From Zhongshania aliphaticivorans (GTDB lineage Bacteria; Pseudomonadota; Gammaproteobacteria; Pseudomonadales; Spongiibacteraceae): a stretch of DNA of 43,115 bases. The stretch lies in assembly GCF_902705855.1 (NCBI RefSeq), contig NZ_CACSIJ010000015.1, positions 7,501 through 50,615 on the forward strand, in the 5' to 3' direction. Shown here piece after piece: positions 34,161 to 43,115 of this stretch (the stretch's first letter is position 1; the number at the start of each line of letters is the position of its first letter). The notes beneath the pieces were generated by a model. The model saw nothing but the letters and a program-made list of their open reading frames with translations. It ran no database searches and was not told the DNA's origin. The translations under genes were made by a program, and so were the position numbers.

Positions 34161-35908
34161 CATGTACGCTCCGTCTTGCTCAACCACATATCACGCATCG
34201 ATCCGTTCGGCGCTATATGCATAGGGTAAACATGCTCGTGCGGATCAACGTGAATGTCCATAAATACCAAGTCATTCTTACGGGCAAAGGCTTCCTTCAT
34301 TGCCTCTTCCAAATCACTTAACTGGGTTACTTTAATACCAACATGGCCGTAGGCCTCTGTTAGTTTGACAAAGTCTGGCAGTGAATTTTCGTAAACACTT
34401 TCTGAATAACGACCTTCGTACTGCATGTCTTGCCATTGCTTAACCATGCCAAGGTAGCCGTTATACAGACTGATAATTTTCACCGGAATATTGTACTGCG
34501 CGCAGGTAGACAGCTCCTGAATATTCATCTGGATACTGCCTTCGCCGGTTACGCAGGCAACGTCTGCATCAGGGAATGCCAACTTCGCACCCATCGCAGC
34601 AGGTAAACCAAAGCCCATAGTGCCGAGACCACCGGAGTTCAACCAACGACGCGGCTCATCGAACTTGTAATACTGCGCAGCAAACATTTGGTGCTGGCCA
34701 ACGTCTGAGCTCACATAAGCTTTGCCGTGGGTTACTTTGCACAGAGTTTCAATAACCTGCTGCGGCTTAATAAATGGCGTAGAAAGGTCATAGCGCGGCT
34801 TAACCCACAGACCATGCGCATCGCGCCATTCATCAATTTGGCTCCACCAATGTTTCAGTGACGAGGCATCTGGCAAGCTACTATCGGCCTCCCGCATTTC
34901 ACGAATTACCGCTAATAAATCCACCAAAACTGAATCTACCGGCCCAACAATCGGCACGTCAGCCGCAATCGTTTTAGAAATTGCCGCGGGATCAATGTCG
35001 ATATGGACAATTTTAGCGCCGGGGCAGAATTTGCCACAGGTATTAGTAACGCGGTCATCAAAGCGCGCGCCCACCGCCAAAATCACATCGCTATGATGCA
35101 TGGCATTATTGGCTTCATAAAATCCATGCATGCCCAACATACCAAGGAACTGACGATCACTGGCCGGGTAAGCACCCAAGCCCATTAGGGTATGAGTTAC
35201 TGGGAAATTAAGTTCACGCGCTAATACTCGCAGCTGTTCAGAGGCATTGCCCTGAACCACACCACCACCGGCATAAATAACCGGACGCTTAGCGCCCAGC
35301 AGTAAGCTAGCTGCTTTTTTAATCTGCCCAGAATGACCGCGAGCCGCCGGCGTGTAAGAACGCAGCTTTACCTTTTTAGGGTAGTTGTACTCAAACTTGT
35401 CATGCGGATTGGTCAGGTCTTTTGGTAAATCAATAACAACAGGACCGGGGCGACCACTAGAGGCGATATAAAAGGCCTTTTTAATGATCTCTGGAATATC
35501 TTCGGTACGAGACACTTGGAAGCTGTGTTTTACGATGGGGCGAGAAATACCCAACATATCAGTTTCTTGGAACGCGTCTTCACCAATCAGGTGACTCATT
35601 ACCTGACCCGATAACACCACCATTGGAATCGAATCCATATACGCGGTCGCGATACCGGTAATGGCATTGGTTGCACCAGGGCCAGACGTGACCAAGACCA
35701 CACCTGGCTTACCAGTCGCACGTGCGTAACCGTCGGCAGCATGGGTCGCTGCCTGCTCGTGACGCACTAAAATATGGGGGACTTTACAGCTTTTAAACAA
35801 AGCATCATAAATATGCAGTACTGCACCACCGGGGTAGCCAAAGATGAATTCAACACCTTCGTCTTCCATGGCACGCGCGATCATTTCGCCGCCAGATAAC
35901 AACTCCAC
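34160..35908 (-). CDS. ilvI: Acetolactate synthase large (catalytic) subunit
   Basis: Thiamine-diphosphate enzyme that condenses pyruvate with pyruvate or 2-oxobutyrate, the first common step of branched-chain amino acid synthesis. It has 582 residues with [15 protein letters not shown], catalytic Glu51 in [22 protein letters not shown]-domain stretches, and the cofactor region [14 protein letters not shown] with the metal-ligand Asn in [12 protein letters not shown]. The GDGS motif is GEGS here, a change I believe is common in Pseudomonas-type enzymes. The start is GTG at 35908, with GAGGG seven to eight bases before it. It is followed by ilvH with overlapping stop/start. ilvC is some 30 kb away. 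Confidence 0.96.
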   Translation of the reverse strand: MELLSGGEMIARAMEDEGVEFIFGYPGGAVLHIYDALFKSCKVPHILVRHEQAATHAADGYARATGKPGVVLVTSGPGATNAITGIATAYMDSIPMVVLSGQVMSHLIGEDAFQETDMLGISRPIVKHSFQVSRTEDIPEIIKKAFYIASSGRPGPVVIDLPKDLTNPHDKFEYNYPKKVKLRSYTPAARGHSGQIKKAASLLLGAKRPVIYAGGGVVQGNASEQLRVLARELNFPVTHTLMGLGAYPASDRQFLGMLGMHGFYEANNAMHHSDVILAVGARFDDRVTNTCGKFCPGAKIVHIDIDPAAISKTIAADVPIVGPVDSVLVDLLAVIREMREADSSLPDASSLKHWWSQIDEWRDAHGLWVKPRYDLSTPFIKPQQVIETLCKVTHGKAYVSSDVGQHQMFAAQYYKFDEPRRWLNSGGLGTMGFGLPAAMGAKLAFPDADVACVTGEGSIQMNIQELSTCAQYNIPVKIISLYNGYLGMVKQWQDMQYEGRYSESVYENSLPDFVKLTEAYGHVGIKVTQLSDLEEAMKEAFARKNDLVFMDIHVDPHEHVYPMHIAPNGSMRDMWLSKTERT

Positions 35909-36430
35909 TGAAATACCCTCGATTCAGTTTGAATACGCAAAAATCTTGTTAATAGCATCGCCGAGGCAAGCCCTCAGCAAAAGATATGAAACAAGAACAA
36001 AGATGTCGAAACACATTACCACCGGTTCTCAGCCGACACGGCTGAATTCCGGGCGAAACGCCAAAATGCTGCAACGCAGCGTTTATATGCATCGCGGGAT
36101 AACGCGGTGCGGGCAATCTCGCAACACAGGTCATGTGTCTGCAGAGTGAATGGAACTACTCGTAGGTAGCAGTACGACACGATGAGTCATACTCTGTACT
36201 TTGGCCACAGGTAAGCGGCGCGGAAAACAGCCATTTGCTATCGTAAAGATAGACTGCGTATTTTTTAACCTATGGCCGTCTGTGTCAATACCAAACAATG
36301 ACTTAATTCAGGGGATTTGCCCACAACCCCACCTAAATAGACATTTATAAGACCAAATAGCGGCTGTTTTTCCACGCTGTGAATAATCTGCCATAATCAA
36401 ATCAACTTATCGTAACGGCCGACATCAATT
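35909..36430. other. 522-bp region between ilvI and the DUF4124 gene, with a strong hairpin
   Basis: No gene is convincing here. It must hold the ilvI promoter and leader (minus) and the DUF4124 promoter (plus). At 36022-36052 TCAGCCG-ACA-CGGCTGA, a perfect 7-bp stem, is flanked by CCGG pairs across a 3x3 internal loop; no T run follows on either strand. I found no leader peptide rich in Ile, Val or Leu, so classical ilv attenuation is not supported. Confidence 0.5.
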
Positions 36431-36874
36431 ATGAAAAATTCTGCTCTAACAATGTTACTTTGCGCAGGCCTCCTAGTATGCAGCTTAGACGCCAGTGCGG
36501 ACAAAACTGGTTACTACCGCTGGGCAGACGATGAAGGCAAACAGCATTTCACCCAACAACCGCCGAAGGGCCGAAAATACGATTTTGTCGAAACCCGCAG
36601 CGGCGCCACCATCCACAGCGATGGCACTGATCTAACAAGCGCTAACGAACCGGAAAATAATGGCAACGATGCAGCGCCGGAAAAAATGGAGATTCTGCCG
36701 CCCAAAGACCCCGCCCTATGTAAAAAAGCTAAAGGAAATATGCAGTCACTCAAGGCCAATGGCGCGAGAATACGGATCACCAATGCCGACGGCAGCACCC
36801 GCATGTTGAATACAGAAGAAATTAAACAACAGGAAAATCGCGCTCAACAAGTCATCAAGCTACACTGTAATTAG
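36431..36874 (+). CDS. DUF4124 domain-containing exported protein
   Basis: A 147-residue exported protein: signal peptide (about 1-23, ending LDASA), then a DUF4124 domain (YYRWADDEGKQHFTQQPPKG), then a charged linker with many Asn, Asp and Glu, and a C-terminal helix. DUF4124 proteins are common small envelope proteins of gammaproteobacteria without known function. Two cysteines in the mature chain (near residue 97 and at the end, HCN) could pair. It is convergent with the HupE-like gene, 8 bp apart, and no ribosome binding site is obvious. Confidence 0.85.
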   Translation: MKNSALTMLLCAGLLVCSLDASADKTGYYRWADDEGKQHFTQQPPKGRKYDFVETRSGATIHSDGTDLTSANEPENNGNDAAPEKMEILPPKDPALCKKAKGNMQSLKANGARIRITNADGSTRMLNTEEIKQQENRAQQVIKLHCN

Positions 36875-36882
36875 ATCTCGCC

Positions 36883-37971
36883 TTAAATACGCTGCGCAGC
36901 CATATAAAAGCCACTGACCACGAGCAATATGGCCGCCAGCGGAAAAACCCGACGCTGATACAGGGGCAGAAAACTAAAACGATACAGCACCGGCAACACA
37001 ATAATCACCAAGGCCAATTGCGCCAACTCAATACCGACATTAAAACTGCCCAGTGCTAATAGCTTTAAAGGGCTCGCCGCCAACAAATCCGACAACACCC
37101 CAGCAAAACCAAAGCCGTGAATCAAACCCACCCCCATTGCCAAACCACGCTGAAAACGCACATTAACGTCCATTAGCGCCATAGCTGCGGCCAAGCTAAT
37201 AGACAAGGCGATGGCAATTTCCACCGGCTGTGAGGGCAAACTAAACCAGCCCAAGCTCGCCGCTATCAAAGTAAAGCTATGCGCCAAAGTAAACATGGTG
37301 ATCACCAAGGCTACGTCGGTGAATACCTGCCGCAAAGTATCTACTTCTACACCGCTGACTTTTCGGCGCGTGGCTGGTAACAGCAAGGCCAATAAAAACA
37401 GCATGTGGTCGTAGCCGACCAACAAATGCACGACGCCCTGCCATAAAAATACGCCGGCTGTACTTAACGCAGAAATACGCTCACCCAAGACCACCGAACG
37501 ATTCGACGGCGACATTACGCTAAGTTGCTTTTCGCCACTTAAATCACTCACTATCAGGGCGCGGTGCAGGGGATCTATATCAAACAATAGGGAATAGTCT
37601 AGACGCACTACCGAGTGAGCCAGGCAATCAGATGTTAACGACCACGATGTGTAGGGGCCATCGGTGTGCTCGCAAATACCCTCTAGTTTAATCCCCAGTG
37701 AACAGGGCTCGTCATTGTGACTCAGCACAATATAGCCAGCGAGTAATGTCGAAAAAGCAGGCTCTGCAGCGCGCAACTCCCCCCAACTTACTGAGCGATC
37801 TTTATTTAAATCTAAGGCCTGAATACGCGCCATATCTTGCACAGCAATATCTAGGCGTATTTGTTGTGCGGTGATATATATAAAGCTATCACTGGCTTTA
37901 TGCGCCAAGACCACATTAGGAAAGACGAACGAGGCTAAGAGCACACTCAGAAGAAGTAATAAGCGTCGCAT
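36883..37971 (-). CDS. HupE/UreJ-like membrane protein with an extracytoplasmic EF-hand domain
   Basis: The 362-residue protein has a signal sequence (1-23), an extracytoplasmic domain of about 150 residues and a C-terminal HupE/UreJ_2 membrane domain of about six helices (190-360). Family motifs are VVHLLVGYDHMLFLLALLLP, FTLAHSFTL, LIHGFGFAGVL and SFNVGIELAQL, with conserved His/Asp that in HupE-type proteins are linked to nickel/cobalt handling. If cleaved after VVLA, the mature protein starts with His24. DLNKDRSVSWGE (54-65) is a canonical EF-hand calcium loop. The start codon overlaps the upstream TPR gene's stop (TAATG), so the two are translationally coupled. It is last in a four-gene operon of unknown function. 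Confidence 0.87.
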   Translation of the reverse strand: MRRLLLLLSVLLASFVFPNVVLAHKASDSFIYITAQQIRLDIAVQDMARIQALDLNKDRSVSWGELRAAEPAFSTLLAGYIVLSHNDEPCSLGIKLEGICEHTDGPYTSWSLTSDCLAHSVVRLDYSLLFDIDPLHRALIVSDLSGEKQLSVMSPSNRSVVLGERISALSTAGVFLWQGVVHLLVGYDHMLFLLALLLPATRRKVSGVEVDTLRQVFTDVALVITMFTLAHSFTLIAASLGWFSLPSQPVEIAIALSISLAAAMALMDVNVRFQRGLAMGVGLIHGFGFAGVLSDLLAASPLKLLALGSFNVGIELAQLALVIIVLPVLYRFSFLPLYQRRVFPLAAILLVVSGFYMAAQRI

Positions 37972-39083
37972 TACTGCACCAGCCTATTAGTTTTAACGGC
38001 TTCCCGCGCTCGCAATAAAATCACCACATCAGGCCATTCACGCTGATGCTCCCAATTCTTTTCGGCCATTGCCAATGCTGCCTGCGGCTGATGCTGTACG
38101 TCTAATAAAAATTGCGCGTAGGCACGCTTATGCACAATCTCTCCGCGCCACAGCGCTTCATCAAAACGTTCTCGCAATATTCTTGTGAGTGCCGCCCCCT
38201 CACCCAGATGTTGCTGGGCGATAGCGCGGCTCACCGCTAGAGCATCGACCGCAAGGTAATCTTCAGTCAAAGAAATCACCTGCTGATAATCACCTTGATT
38301 TAACAGCACGCTAGCAAGACGCGCTCGGGTATATAAATCATCACGATTAAGTTGCAAGGCAAGCTGCCACAAGCCAAGCGTGTCTTCACGACCTGCGCGT
38401 TCAGCTATATCCGCCAAGGTTCCACTCGCCCAAATTAATGCAGGTCTGTCGCCAAATACGCCGAACTCAGCCATCGCATGTTTAAGCTCACTATATGCGG
38501 TATTCGCATCGCCAGTTACCGCCTGTAACTGCTGCGTACAACTGGCTACGTAAAGGTTATTTCCATATTTTTTAAGTGCCGAGCAGGCTTGCCCAGCAGC
38601 TTGGTAGTTACCGGTCACAAAGGTGATAGTAAAACGCATCATTAGCGATTCGAGGTTATCTGCCTTCATATCTGAAATCGTGTTGAGATCAGCTATAGCG
38701 TCATCAAATAGATGTAGGCTTTGCCTGAGTGAAGCGCGGTAGGCATAAAATTGTGCGCTGCGCTCCGCATTTGGAATTGCGGCCAACTCACGCTCGGCAG
38801 CACCTAAAAATCGGGGGTTAGCGGTATCTCTAAATAAAACCAATGCCTGCCTCGCGGCATCCAGATGTTGCTGCGGTGTACTATTTGAGTCAGAGGCGGC
38901 TATTGCAAGGGAGGAGCCAAGGAGAAATACAATCGTCTCGTCGTCGCTGGGCTGATAAACCTCTGGCCCACCGATGCCTGAATCCAAGTAGTCAGCCGAT
39001 AGGCGACCGGAAAAAATTATAAAGAATAAGGCAGCAAAAAAAATAGCGTGACAGTGAATACACCGCCGCGCTATTTCTTGCAT
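37971..39083 (-). CDS. Exported TPR-like repeat protein of the DUF4331 operon
   Basis: An exported helical-repeat protein. I start it at the ATG at 39083 (370 residues), where a signal sequence follows directly (CIHCHAIFFAALFFIIFSGR, cleaved near LSA); the frame is open to an ATG at 39155 inside the lipoprotein gene, and no choice has a good ribosome binding site. TPR-like helical pairs run through about residues 60-360 (AQFYAYRASLRQSLHLFDDA, YTRARLASVLLNQGDYQQVI, RAYAQFLLDVQHQPQAALAM). Such proteins act as scaffolds for complexes in the periplasm. The stop overlaps the start of the HupE-like gene. No sequence-specific function is recognised. Confidence 0.8.
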   Translation of the reverse strand: MQEIARRCIHCHAIFFAALFFIIFSGRLSADYLDSGIGGPEVYQPSDDETIVFLLGSSLAIAASDSNSTPQQHLDAARQALVLFRDTANPRFLGAAERELAAIPNAERSAQFYAYRASLRQSLHLFDDAIADLNTISDMKADNLESLMMRFTITFVTGNYQAAGQACSALKKYGNNLYVASCTQQLQAVTGDANTAYSELKHAMAEFGVFGDRPALIWASGTLADIAERAGREDTLGLWQLALQLNRDDLYTRARLASVLLNQGDYQQVISLTEDYLAVDALAVSRAIAQQHLGEGAALTRILRERFDEALWRGEIVHKRAYAQFLLDVQHQPQAALAMAEKNWEHQREWPDVVILLRAREAVKTNRLVQ

Positions 39084-39102
39084 CGAGCTACAATTGATAA
39101 AG

Positions 39103-39333
39103 TTACAGGCTGTCGACATCGATCGAGTCTGAGCTGTCTGTAATATTTTTATCATTCACTGATATCGGCTCGGCATTTGCGTCTTGCACAATTACCGAGG
39201 TGAGCAGCTGATTCGCACTGATTGACGAATCACCGCCACCTGCTCGACCATCGTACTTACCGTCGTCGTTATTACACGCCGATAAGCCAAGCCCCAAACA
39301 GATAAACAGGCTGCATTTAATGATGGTATTCAT
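39103..39333 (-). CDS. Small lipoprotein of the DUF4331 operon
   Basis: A 76-residue lipoprotein with a lipobox (GLSAC, lipidated Cys20). Asn at position +2 predicts outer-membrane sorting. The mature 57 residues are acidic and Gly/Ser/Asp-rich with no recognisable domain, probably flexible. AAGGAGG five bases before the ATG is the best ribosome binding site of the operon. The gene lies 10 bp after the DUF4331 stop codon and runs into the TPR gene. It may anchor a complex of the other products, an inference only. Confidence 0.82.
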   Translation of the reverse strand: MNTIIKCSLFICLGLGLSACNNDDGKYDGRAGGGDSSISANQLLTSVIVQDANAEPISVNDKNITDSSDSIDVDSL

Positions 39334-39343
39334 AAACGCCTCC

Positions 39344-40927
39344 TTATCTATTCGCCGTTGCTACGCCAGGAATCGGCGTGTTCAAGTAAGGGAACACCGT
39401 TAAGTAATCAGCTGTTGACGGTAAAGCGCCGTCATTAACCACCCCACCGGGGTTAGCGATAGCCGGCGATGCACCACTAAGATCGCAGGTTTGCAAACCA
39501 TTGAGACCCAATAGCGCACCTTCAGCAACCGTAAGCGCAATATCTACGACATCATCAGTAACACGGCGGCCATTCGGAAAGCCCGCTAGATCACAGCCCA
39601 AGAAACCAAGATCACTGTAACCCGCAGCACCTGGAACTACCGGCGGAATGGCCACATTCATCCGCAGCATTTCACCCGGTGTAGTCAGGTTTGCAGGCGC
39701 GGTAAACTTGAAGTTTGCTGGCGTGTCATTCGGGCCAGTCGTTACACCCGTCACAAAAGCGGCCAACAAGTCATTTCGTGGTGTTGCCGGCACAGCGGTA
39801 GCGCCAGGAAACAACACATCAATCAGTACTGGTAGCGTTGGGTACAACACATAGGCACCGAAATTTGCCACATCGTCTTTTGGCTCGCTCGCATTAAATT
39901 TGTCTTTGTCGGTGATACCAATAACCACTTCATTGACCAGTGGGCTACCCAAACGAGAGACTTGTGTCCACGCGCCAAGTTCTACAGAAGGACCTTTGCC
40001 GGAGTCGGTATCGGTCGGACCAGTCGGCGATGGATTAAGCACACGACCCTGACGTTTACTTGCCGTAGTCCATGCACCAATCACCGTGTCGTCACCGCTG
40101 GTTAAGCAGCTTGACGGTATTTCCAAGGCCAGTGAGGTCACGTTTTTGTCATCAATGGTATTGCTGCGAGAATCACGCGCGCCCAGTGGGTTAAGGTTTA
40201 CTTGGTCGAATATTTCACCCAAATTCACCACAAAGCCTTCACGGCGCTGCCCAACAAACAAACGACCTGGGGTAGAACAACCTGGCACCGCAACGTCGTA
40301 AATATACTGGTTGGCGTAAGTCTCGTAGTCAGGAATCGTCAGCGCGCCGATATTATCGACAGGCTTAGTGAAGGTAGTATTACTGCCACCAGTCTCGCTC
40401 ACTGCACTGCTAGTACCGGTGCGGCGATCGCCTGTTACGACATTAACCGAATACGTTTCAACGACATTAAGAAGGCCGGTTTGACCACCGACAGCACTCG
40501 CTGGCGCAACCGCCGCCAAAGGCACTTGCACATCGCTGCCAGCGCCAGTGTCTATACCACCATCGCGAATTAAACCCGATGCATTGGCTTGGCCATAGGC
40601 GTTGTTAAATCTAAATTGGAAGCTTAAATCTTCTACCGCATCACCGTCGTTATCGACGTGAATTTCGTATAGCGCGGTTGGGTCCATGGTGAAGTAGTTT
40701 GGCCCGCCGTAAGCATCTTGCAGCGGCTGATAGTTAGCGATTAAAGTAACAAAATCGCCGCGACCAGCTTCATAGCTACGGAACATGTAGAAATCTGTAC
40801 CATCAACCTTAGGCGAACCGGCAATAAACGGTGCCTCCCGATGGCTAGACGCAAGTGCAAATTGGCTGATAACGCTTGCGCTTAGTAATGACAGCGCAAA
40901 CACCTGCCCCCGTGTAGATATTTTCAT
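39344..40927 (-). CDS. DUF4331 family exported protein, first gene of the operon
   Basis: A 527-residue secreted protein of the DUF4331 family, function unknown. I start it at the ATG at 40927, with GAGGT before it and a clean signal peptide (MKISTRGQVFALSLLSASVI, cleaved near ALA before SSHREAP); the frame is open 19 codons further upstream. The family N-terminus SSHREAPFIAGSPKVDGTDF is present. The chain has Asp/Asn-rich loops (IHVDNDGDAVEDL) that could bind calcium, and four cysteines in GCSTPG, SSCLTSG, LGCDLAG and QTCDLSG. The lipoprotein gene follows after 10 bp. About 112 bp separate it from clpB, so the operon promoter is there. Confidence 0.88.
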   Translation of the reverse strand: MKISTRGQVFALSLLSASVISQFALASSHREAPFIAGSPKVDGTDFYMFRSYEAGRGDFVTLIANYQPLQDAYGGPNYFTMDPTALYEIHVDNDGDAVEDLSFQFRFNNAYGQANASGLIRDGGIDTGAGSDVQVPLAAVAPASAVGGQTGLLNVVETYSVNVVTGDRRTGTSSAVSETGGSNTTFTKPVDNIGALTIPDYETYANQYIYDVAVPGCSTPGRLFVGQRREGFVVNLGEIFDQVNLNPLGARDSRSNTIDDKNVTSLALEIPSSCLTSGDDTVIGAWTTASKRQGRVLNPSPTGPTDTDSGKGPSVELGAWTQVSRLGSPLVNEVVIGITDKDKFNASEPKDDVANFGAYVLYPTLPVLIDVLFPGATAVPATPRNDLLAAFVTGVTTGPNDTPANFKFTAPANLTTPGEMLRMNVAIPPVVPGAAGYSDLGFLGCDLAGFPNGRRVTDDVVDIALTVAEGALLGLNGLQTCDLSGASPAIANPGGVVNDGALPSTADYLTVFPYLNTPIPGVATANR

Positions 40928-41039
40928 CTTAGCACCTCGGTTATTATGGATTGTCCGCAGTTTGTACGCGGCCCCACTCAACACAGATCACTAAAATAAA
41001 AATATCTACACGAGCTTAGCGCTCAAGTCATAAGAATCA

Positions 41040-43115
41040 CTATTGCAAGCGCGCTACACCGAAGACAATATCATCGCCATCAACGGTCGCCTTGATCACC
41101 TGTCCCGGACTAAATTCACCCTTAAGAAGCCGCTGCGCCAAGGGATTTTCAAAACGCTGCTGTATTGCTCGCTTCAACGGCCGCGCACCGTACACTGGGT
41201 CGAAACCGACATCGGCCAAGCGCGCCATTGCCTCATCACTAATTTCCAAACGCAGCTCGCGTTCCGCTAAACGGCTATTGAGAATAGCTATTTGAATACC
41301 GGCAATGGCCCTAACTTGTTCTCTGTCCAGCGGCTCGAAGACCACTAATTCGTCTACACGGTTAATAAACTCAGGTCGAAAATGCCCCGACACCACATTC
41401 AACACTGCATCGCGAATTTTCGGATATTCGCTGCCAGCCATCGTCATGTCTTGAATGACATCTGACCCGAGATTCGAGGTCATCACGATCACGGTATTTC
41501 TAAAATCGACTGTCCTACCCTGACCATCGGTTAGGCGGCCATCATCTAAAACCTGCAATAAAATATTAAACACATCGGGATGCGCTTTTTCGACCTCATC
41601 TAACAGCAACAGAGAATAGGGTCTGCGACGCACCGCTTCCGTCAAGTAGCCGCCCTCTTCATAGCCGACATAGCCCGGAGGTGCGCCAATCAAGCGTGCA
41701 ACAGAGTGCTTCTCCATAAACTCCGACATATCGATACGCACCATGGCGTCTTCGCTGTCGTAAAGGAACATGGCCAGCGCTTTACACAACTCAGTTTTAC
41801 CAACGCCGGTTGGCCCTAAAAACAAAAACGAACCGTTAGGGCGATTTGGATCACTCAAACCGGCACGAGAACGCCGCACCGCATTCGACACCGCATCCAC
41901 CGCGTCACTTTGACCAACCACACGACGATGAAGCTCATCTTCCATGCGCAGTAATTTATCGCGCTCACCCTCTAGCATTTTGCTGATGGGAATACCGGTC
42001 CAACGCGATACGACTTCGGCGACTTCTTCTTCGGTAACTTTATTGCGTAACAGCTGCATTTCGCCGTGATCCACGGAATCGGCATCGACAAGCTTTTTCT
42101 CAAGATCAGGAATAACCCCGTACTGCAGCTCTGACATACGGGTTAAATCACCCGCGCGGCGGGCACTGTCCATATCTAATTTGGCTTTTTCGAGATCGAC
42201 TTTAATTTGCGCAGAACCCTGCAAAGCCGCTTTTTCGCCTTTCCAAATTTCCTCTAAGTCGGCAAACTCTTTACCGACTTTTTCAATATCAATATTTAAT
42301 TTTTCTAATTGCTTACGCGCCGCATCGTCATCTTCTTTCTTCACCGCTTCACGCTGAATTTTTAATTGAATCAGACGGCGCTCAAGCTTATCCATTACCT
42401 CCGGTTTTGAATCGATCTCCATTCGAATGCGGCTCGCCGCTTCGTCTATCAAATCAATCGCTTTATCCGGCAGCTGCCTATCAGTGATGTAACGCTGCGA
42501 TAACTTAGTCGCCGCAATAATGGCCGAGTCAGTGATATCAACACTGTGATGCACTTCGTAGCGCTCTTTTAAACCGCGCAAAATGGCAATGGTGTCTTCT
42601 TCTGATGGCTCTTCCACCAAGACCTTTTGAAAACGACGCTCTAGCGCCGCGTCTTTTTCAATAGACTGGCGATATTCATTTAGAGTGGTGGCGCCAACGC
42701 AATGCAATTCACCACGCGCCAAGGCGGGCTTTAACATATTGCCCGCGTCCATGGCGCCTTCAGCCTTACCCGCGCCAACCATGGTATGTAATTCGTCGAT
42801 AAATAATATCACTCGGCCTTCTTCTTTACCCAGTTCATTCAATACCGACTTCAAACGCTCTTCAAAATCACCACGAAATTTGGCGCCCGCTAGTAAGGCA
42901 GCCAAATCCAAAGACAACACCCGCTTACCCTTCAAACCTTCGGGCACTTCGCCGTTGACTATTCGCTGCGCCAAACCTTCAACAATGGCGGTTTTACCCA
43001 CGCCCGGCTCGCCGATTAATACCGGATTGTTTTTCGTTCTACGCTGTAAAACTTGAATGGTGCGACGAATCTCATCATCGCGACCAATCACCGGATCGAG
43101 CTTGCCAGACGCCGC
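41040..43115 (-). CDS. clpB: ATP-dependent disaggregase ClpB, N-terminus outside window
   Basis: A Hsp100 chaperone that resolves protein aggregates with DnaK. 691 residues are visible; the frame is open to the window end and the first visible residues ([18 protein letters not shown]) correspond to about residue 170 of E. coli ClpB, so the N-domain is missing only because the window ends. The first AAA module has Walker A GEPGVGKT and Walker [10 protein letters not shown]. The coiled-coil M-domain, which sets ClpB apart from ClpA/ClpC, runs over roughly 42060-42420. The second module has GPTGVGKT and [15 protein letters not shown], and the C-terminal sensor-2 region [11 protein letters not shown]. 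It reads towards the DUF4331 operon on the same strand, 112 bp away. Confidence 0.97.
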   Translation of the reverse strand, partial: AASGKLDPVIGRDDEIRRTIQVLQRRTKNNPVLIGEPGVGKTAIVEGLAQRIVNGEVPEGLKGKRVLSLDLAALLAGAKFRGDFEERLKSVLNELGKEEGRVILFIDELHTMVGAGKAEGAMDAGNMLKPALARGELHCVGATTLNEYRQSIEKDAALERRFQKVLVEEPSEEDTIAILRGLKERYEVHHSVDITDSAIIAATKLSQRYITDRQLPDKAIDLIDEAASRIRMEIDSKPEVMDKLERRLIQLKIQREAVKKEDDDAARKQLEKLNIDIEKVGKEFADLEEIWKGEKAALQGSAQIKVDLEKAKLDMDSARRAGDLTRMSELQYGVIPDLEKKLVDADSVDHGEMQLLRNKVTEEEVAEVVSRWTGIPISKMLEGERDKLLRMEDELHRRVVGQSDAVDAVSNAVRRSRAGLSDPNRPNGSFLFLGPTGVGKTELCKALAMFLYDSEDAMVRIDMSEFMEKHSVARLIGAPPGYVGYEEGGYLTEAVRRRPYSLLLLDEVEKAHPDVFNILLQVLDDGRLTDGQGRTVDFRNTVIVMTSNLGSDVIQDMTMAGSEYPKIRDAVLNVVSGHFRPEFINRVDELVVFEPLDREQVRAIAGIQIAILNSRLAERELRLEISDEAMARLADVGFDPVYGARPLKRAIQQRFENPLAQRLLKGEFSPGQVIKATVDGDDIVFGVARLQ

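Noticed and set aside
35883-35958. Short minus-strand frame beginning MLLTRFLRI just before ilvI as a leader peptide
   Set aside because: It overlaps the ilvI start, has few branched-chain codons, and is not followed by an attenuator hairpin with a T run.
40980-41039. GAGC/GCTC hairpin as terminator of clpB
   Set aside because: Only a 4-bp stem, with a T run starting too far away; read-through to the DUF4331 operon cannot be judged from it.

Overview
The window looks like a chromosomal segment of a free-living, probably marine gammaproteobacterium. The proteins resemble those of the Cellvibrionales/Spongiibacteraceae and oil-degrading genera (CYP153 of the Marinobacter/Alcanivorax type, IlvI/IlvH of the Pseudomonas type, ClpB and RapA of the gammaproteobacterial type). 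This placement is an inference from remembered family sequences, not a search. I see no rRNA, tRNA, CRISPR array, insertion sequence or phage gene, and no clearly broken gene.

Layout. (1) 1-3.5 kb: pssA (cut by the window edge), ilvY and, divergent from it, a long class II ilvC. A hairpin made of 7-bp units sits in the ilvY-ilvC promoter region. (2) 3.6-5.3 kb: an RMD1/DUF155 protein and a membrane fatty-acid desaturase. (3) 5.4-17 kb: a catabolic block bounded by two AraC regulators of the same architecture. It holds an alpha/beta hydrolase, a CYP153 alkane/fatty-acid terminal hydroxylase, its 2Fe-2S ferredoxin and a TonB-dependent receptor on the minus strand. On the plus strand are an aldehyde dehydrogenase, an iron-type alcohol dehydrogenase and a small secreted protein of unknown function. 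Together they would take up a hydrophobic chain, hydroxylate its end and oxidise the alcohol to an acid. No ferredoxin reductase is present. (4) 17-28 kb: two overlapping hotdog thioesterases, then an acetate module. The module has a DUF4212 + VC_2705-type symporter pair, a DcaP-like porin, acs, and a LuxR-type regulator facing a sodium-symporter-domain hybrid kinase, which together look like the CrbS/CrbR acetate-switch system. Three similar 14-bp palindromes lie in front of acs/porin and in front of the symporter operon. (5) 28-36 kb: rapA, small unknown proteins, a secreted hydrolase, a YajD-type HNH protein and the ilvIH operon. (6) 36-43 kb: a DUF4124 protein, then a tight four-gene operon (DUF4331, lipoprotein, TPR protein, HupE/UreJ-like membrane protein) of unknown function, and the C-terminal four fifths of clpB.

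The best candidates for something undescribed are the DUF4331-lipoprotein-TPR-HupE operon, the regulatory architecture of the CYP153 block (a TTGGC-N3-TTAGGAC inverted pair plus a tetranucleotide repeat in one divergent promoter), the palindromes that appear to tie together the acetate genes, and the 7-bp-unit hairpin between ilvY and ilvC.
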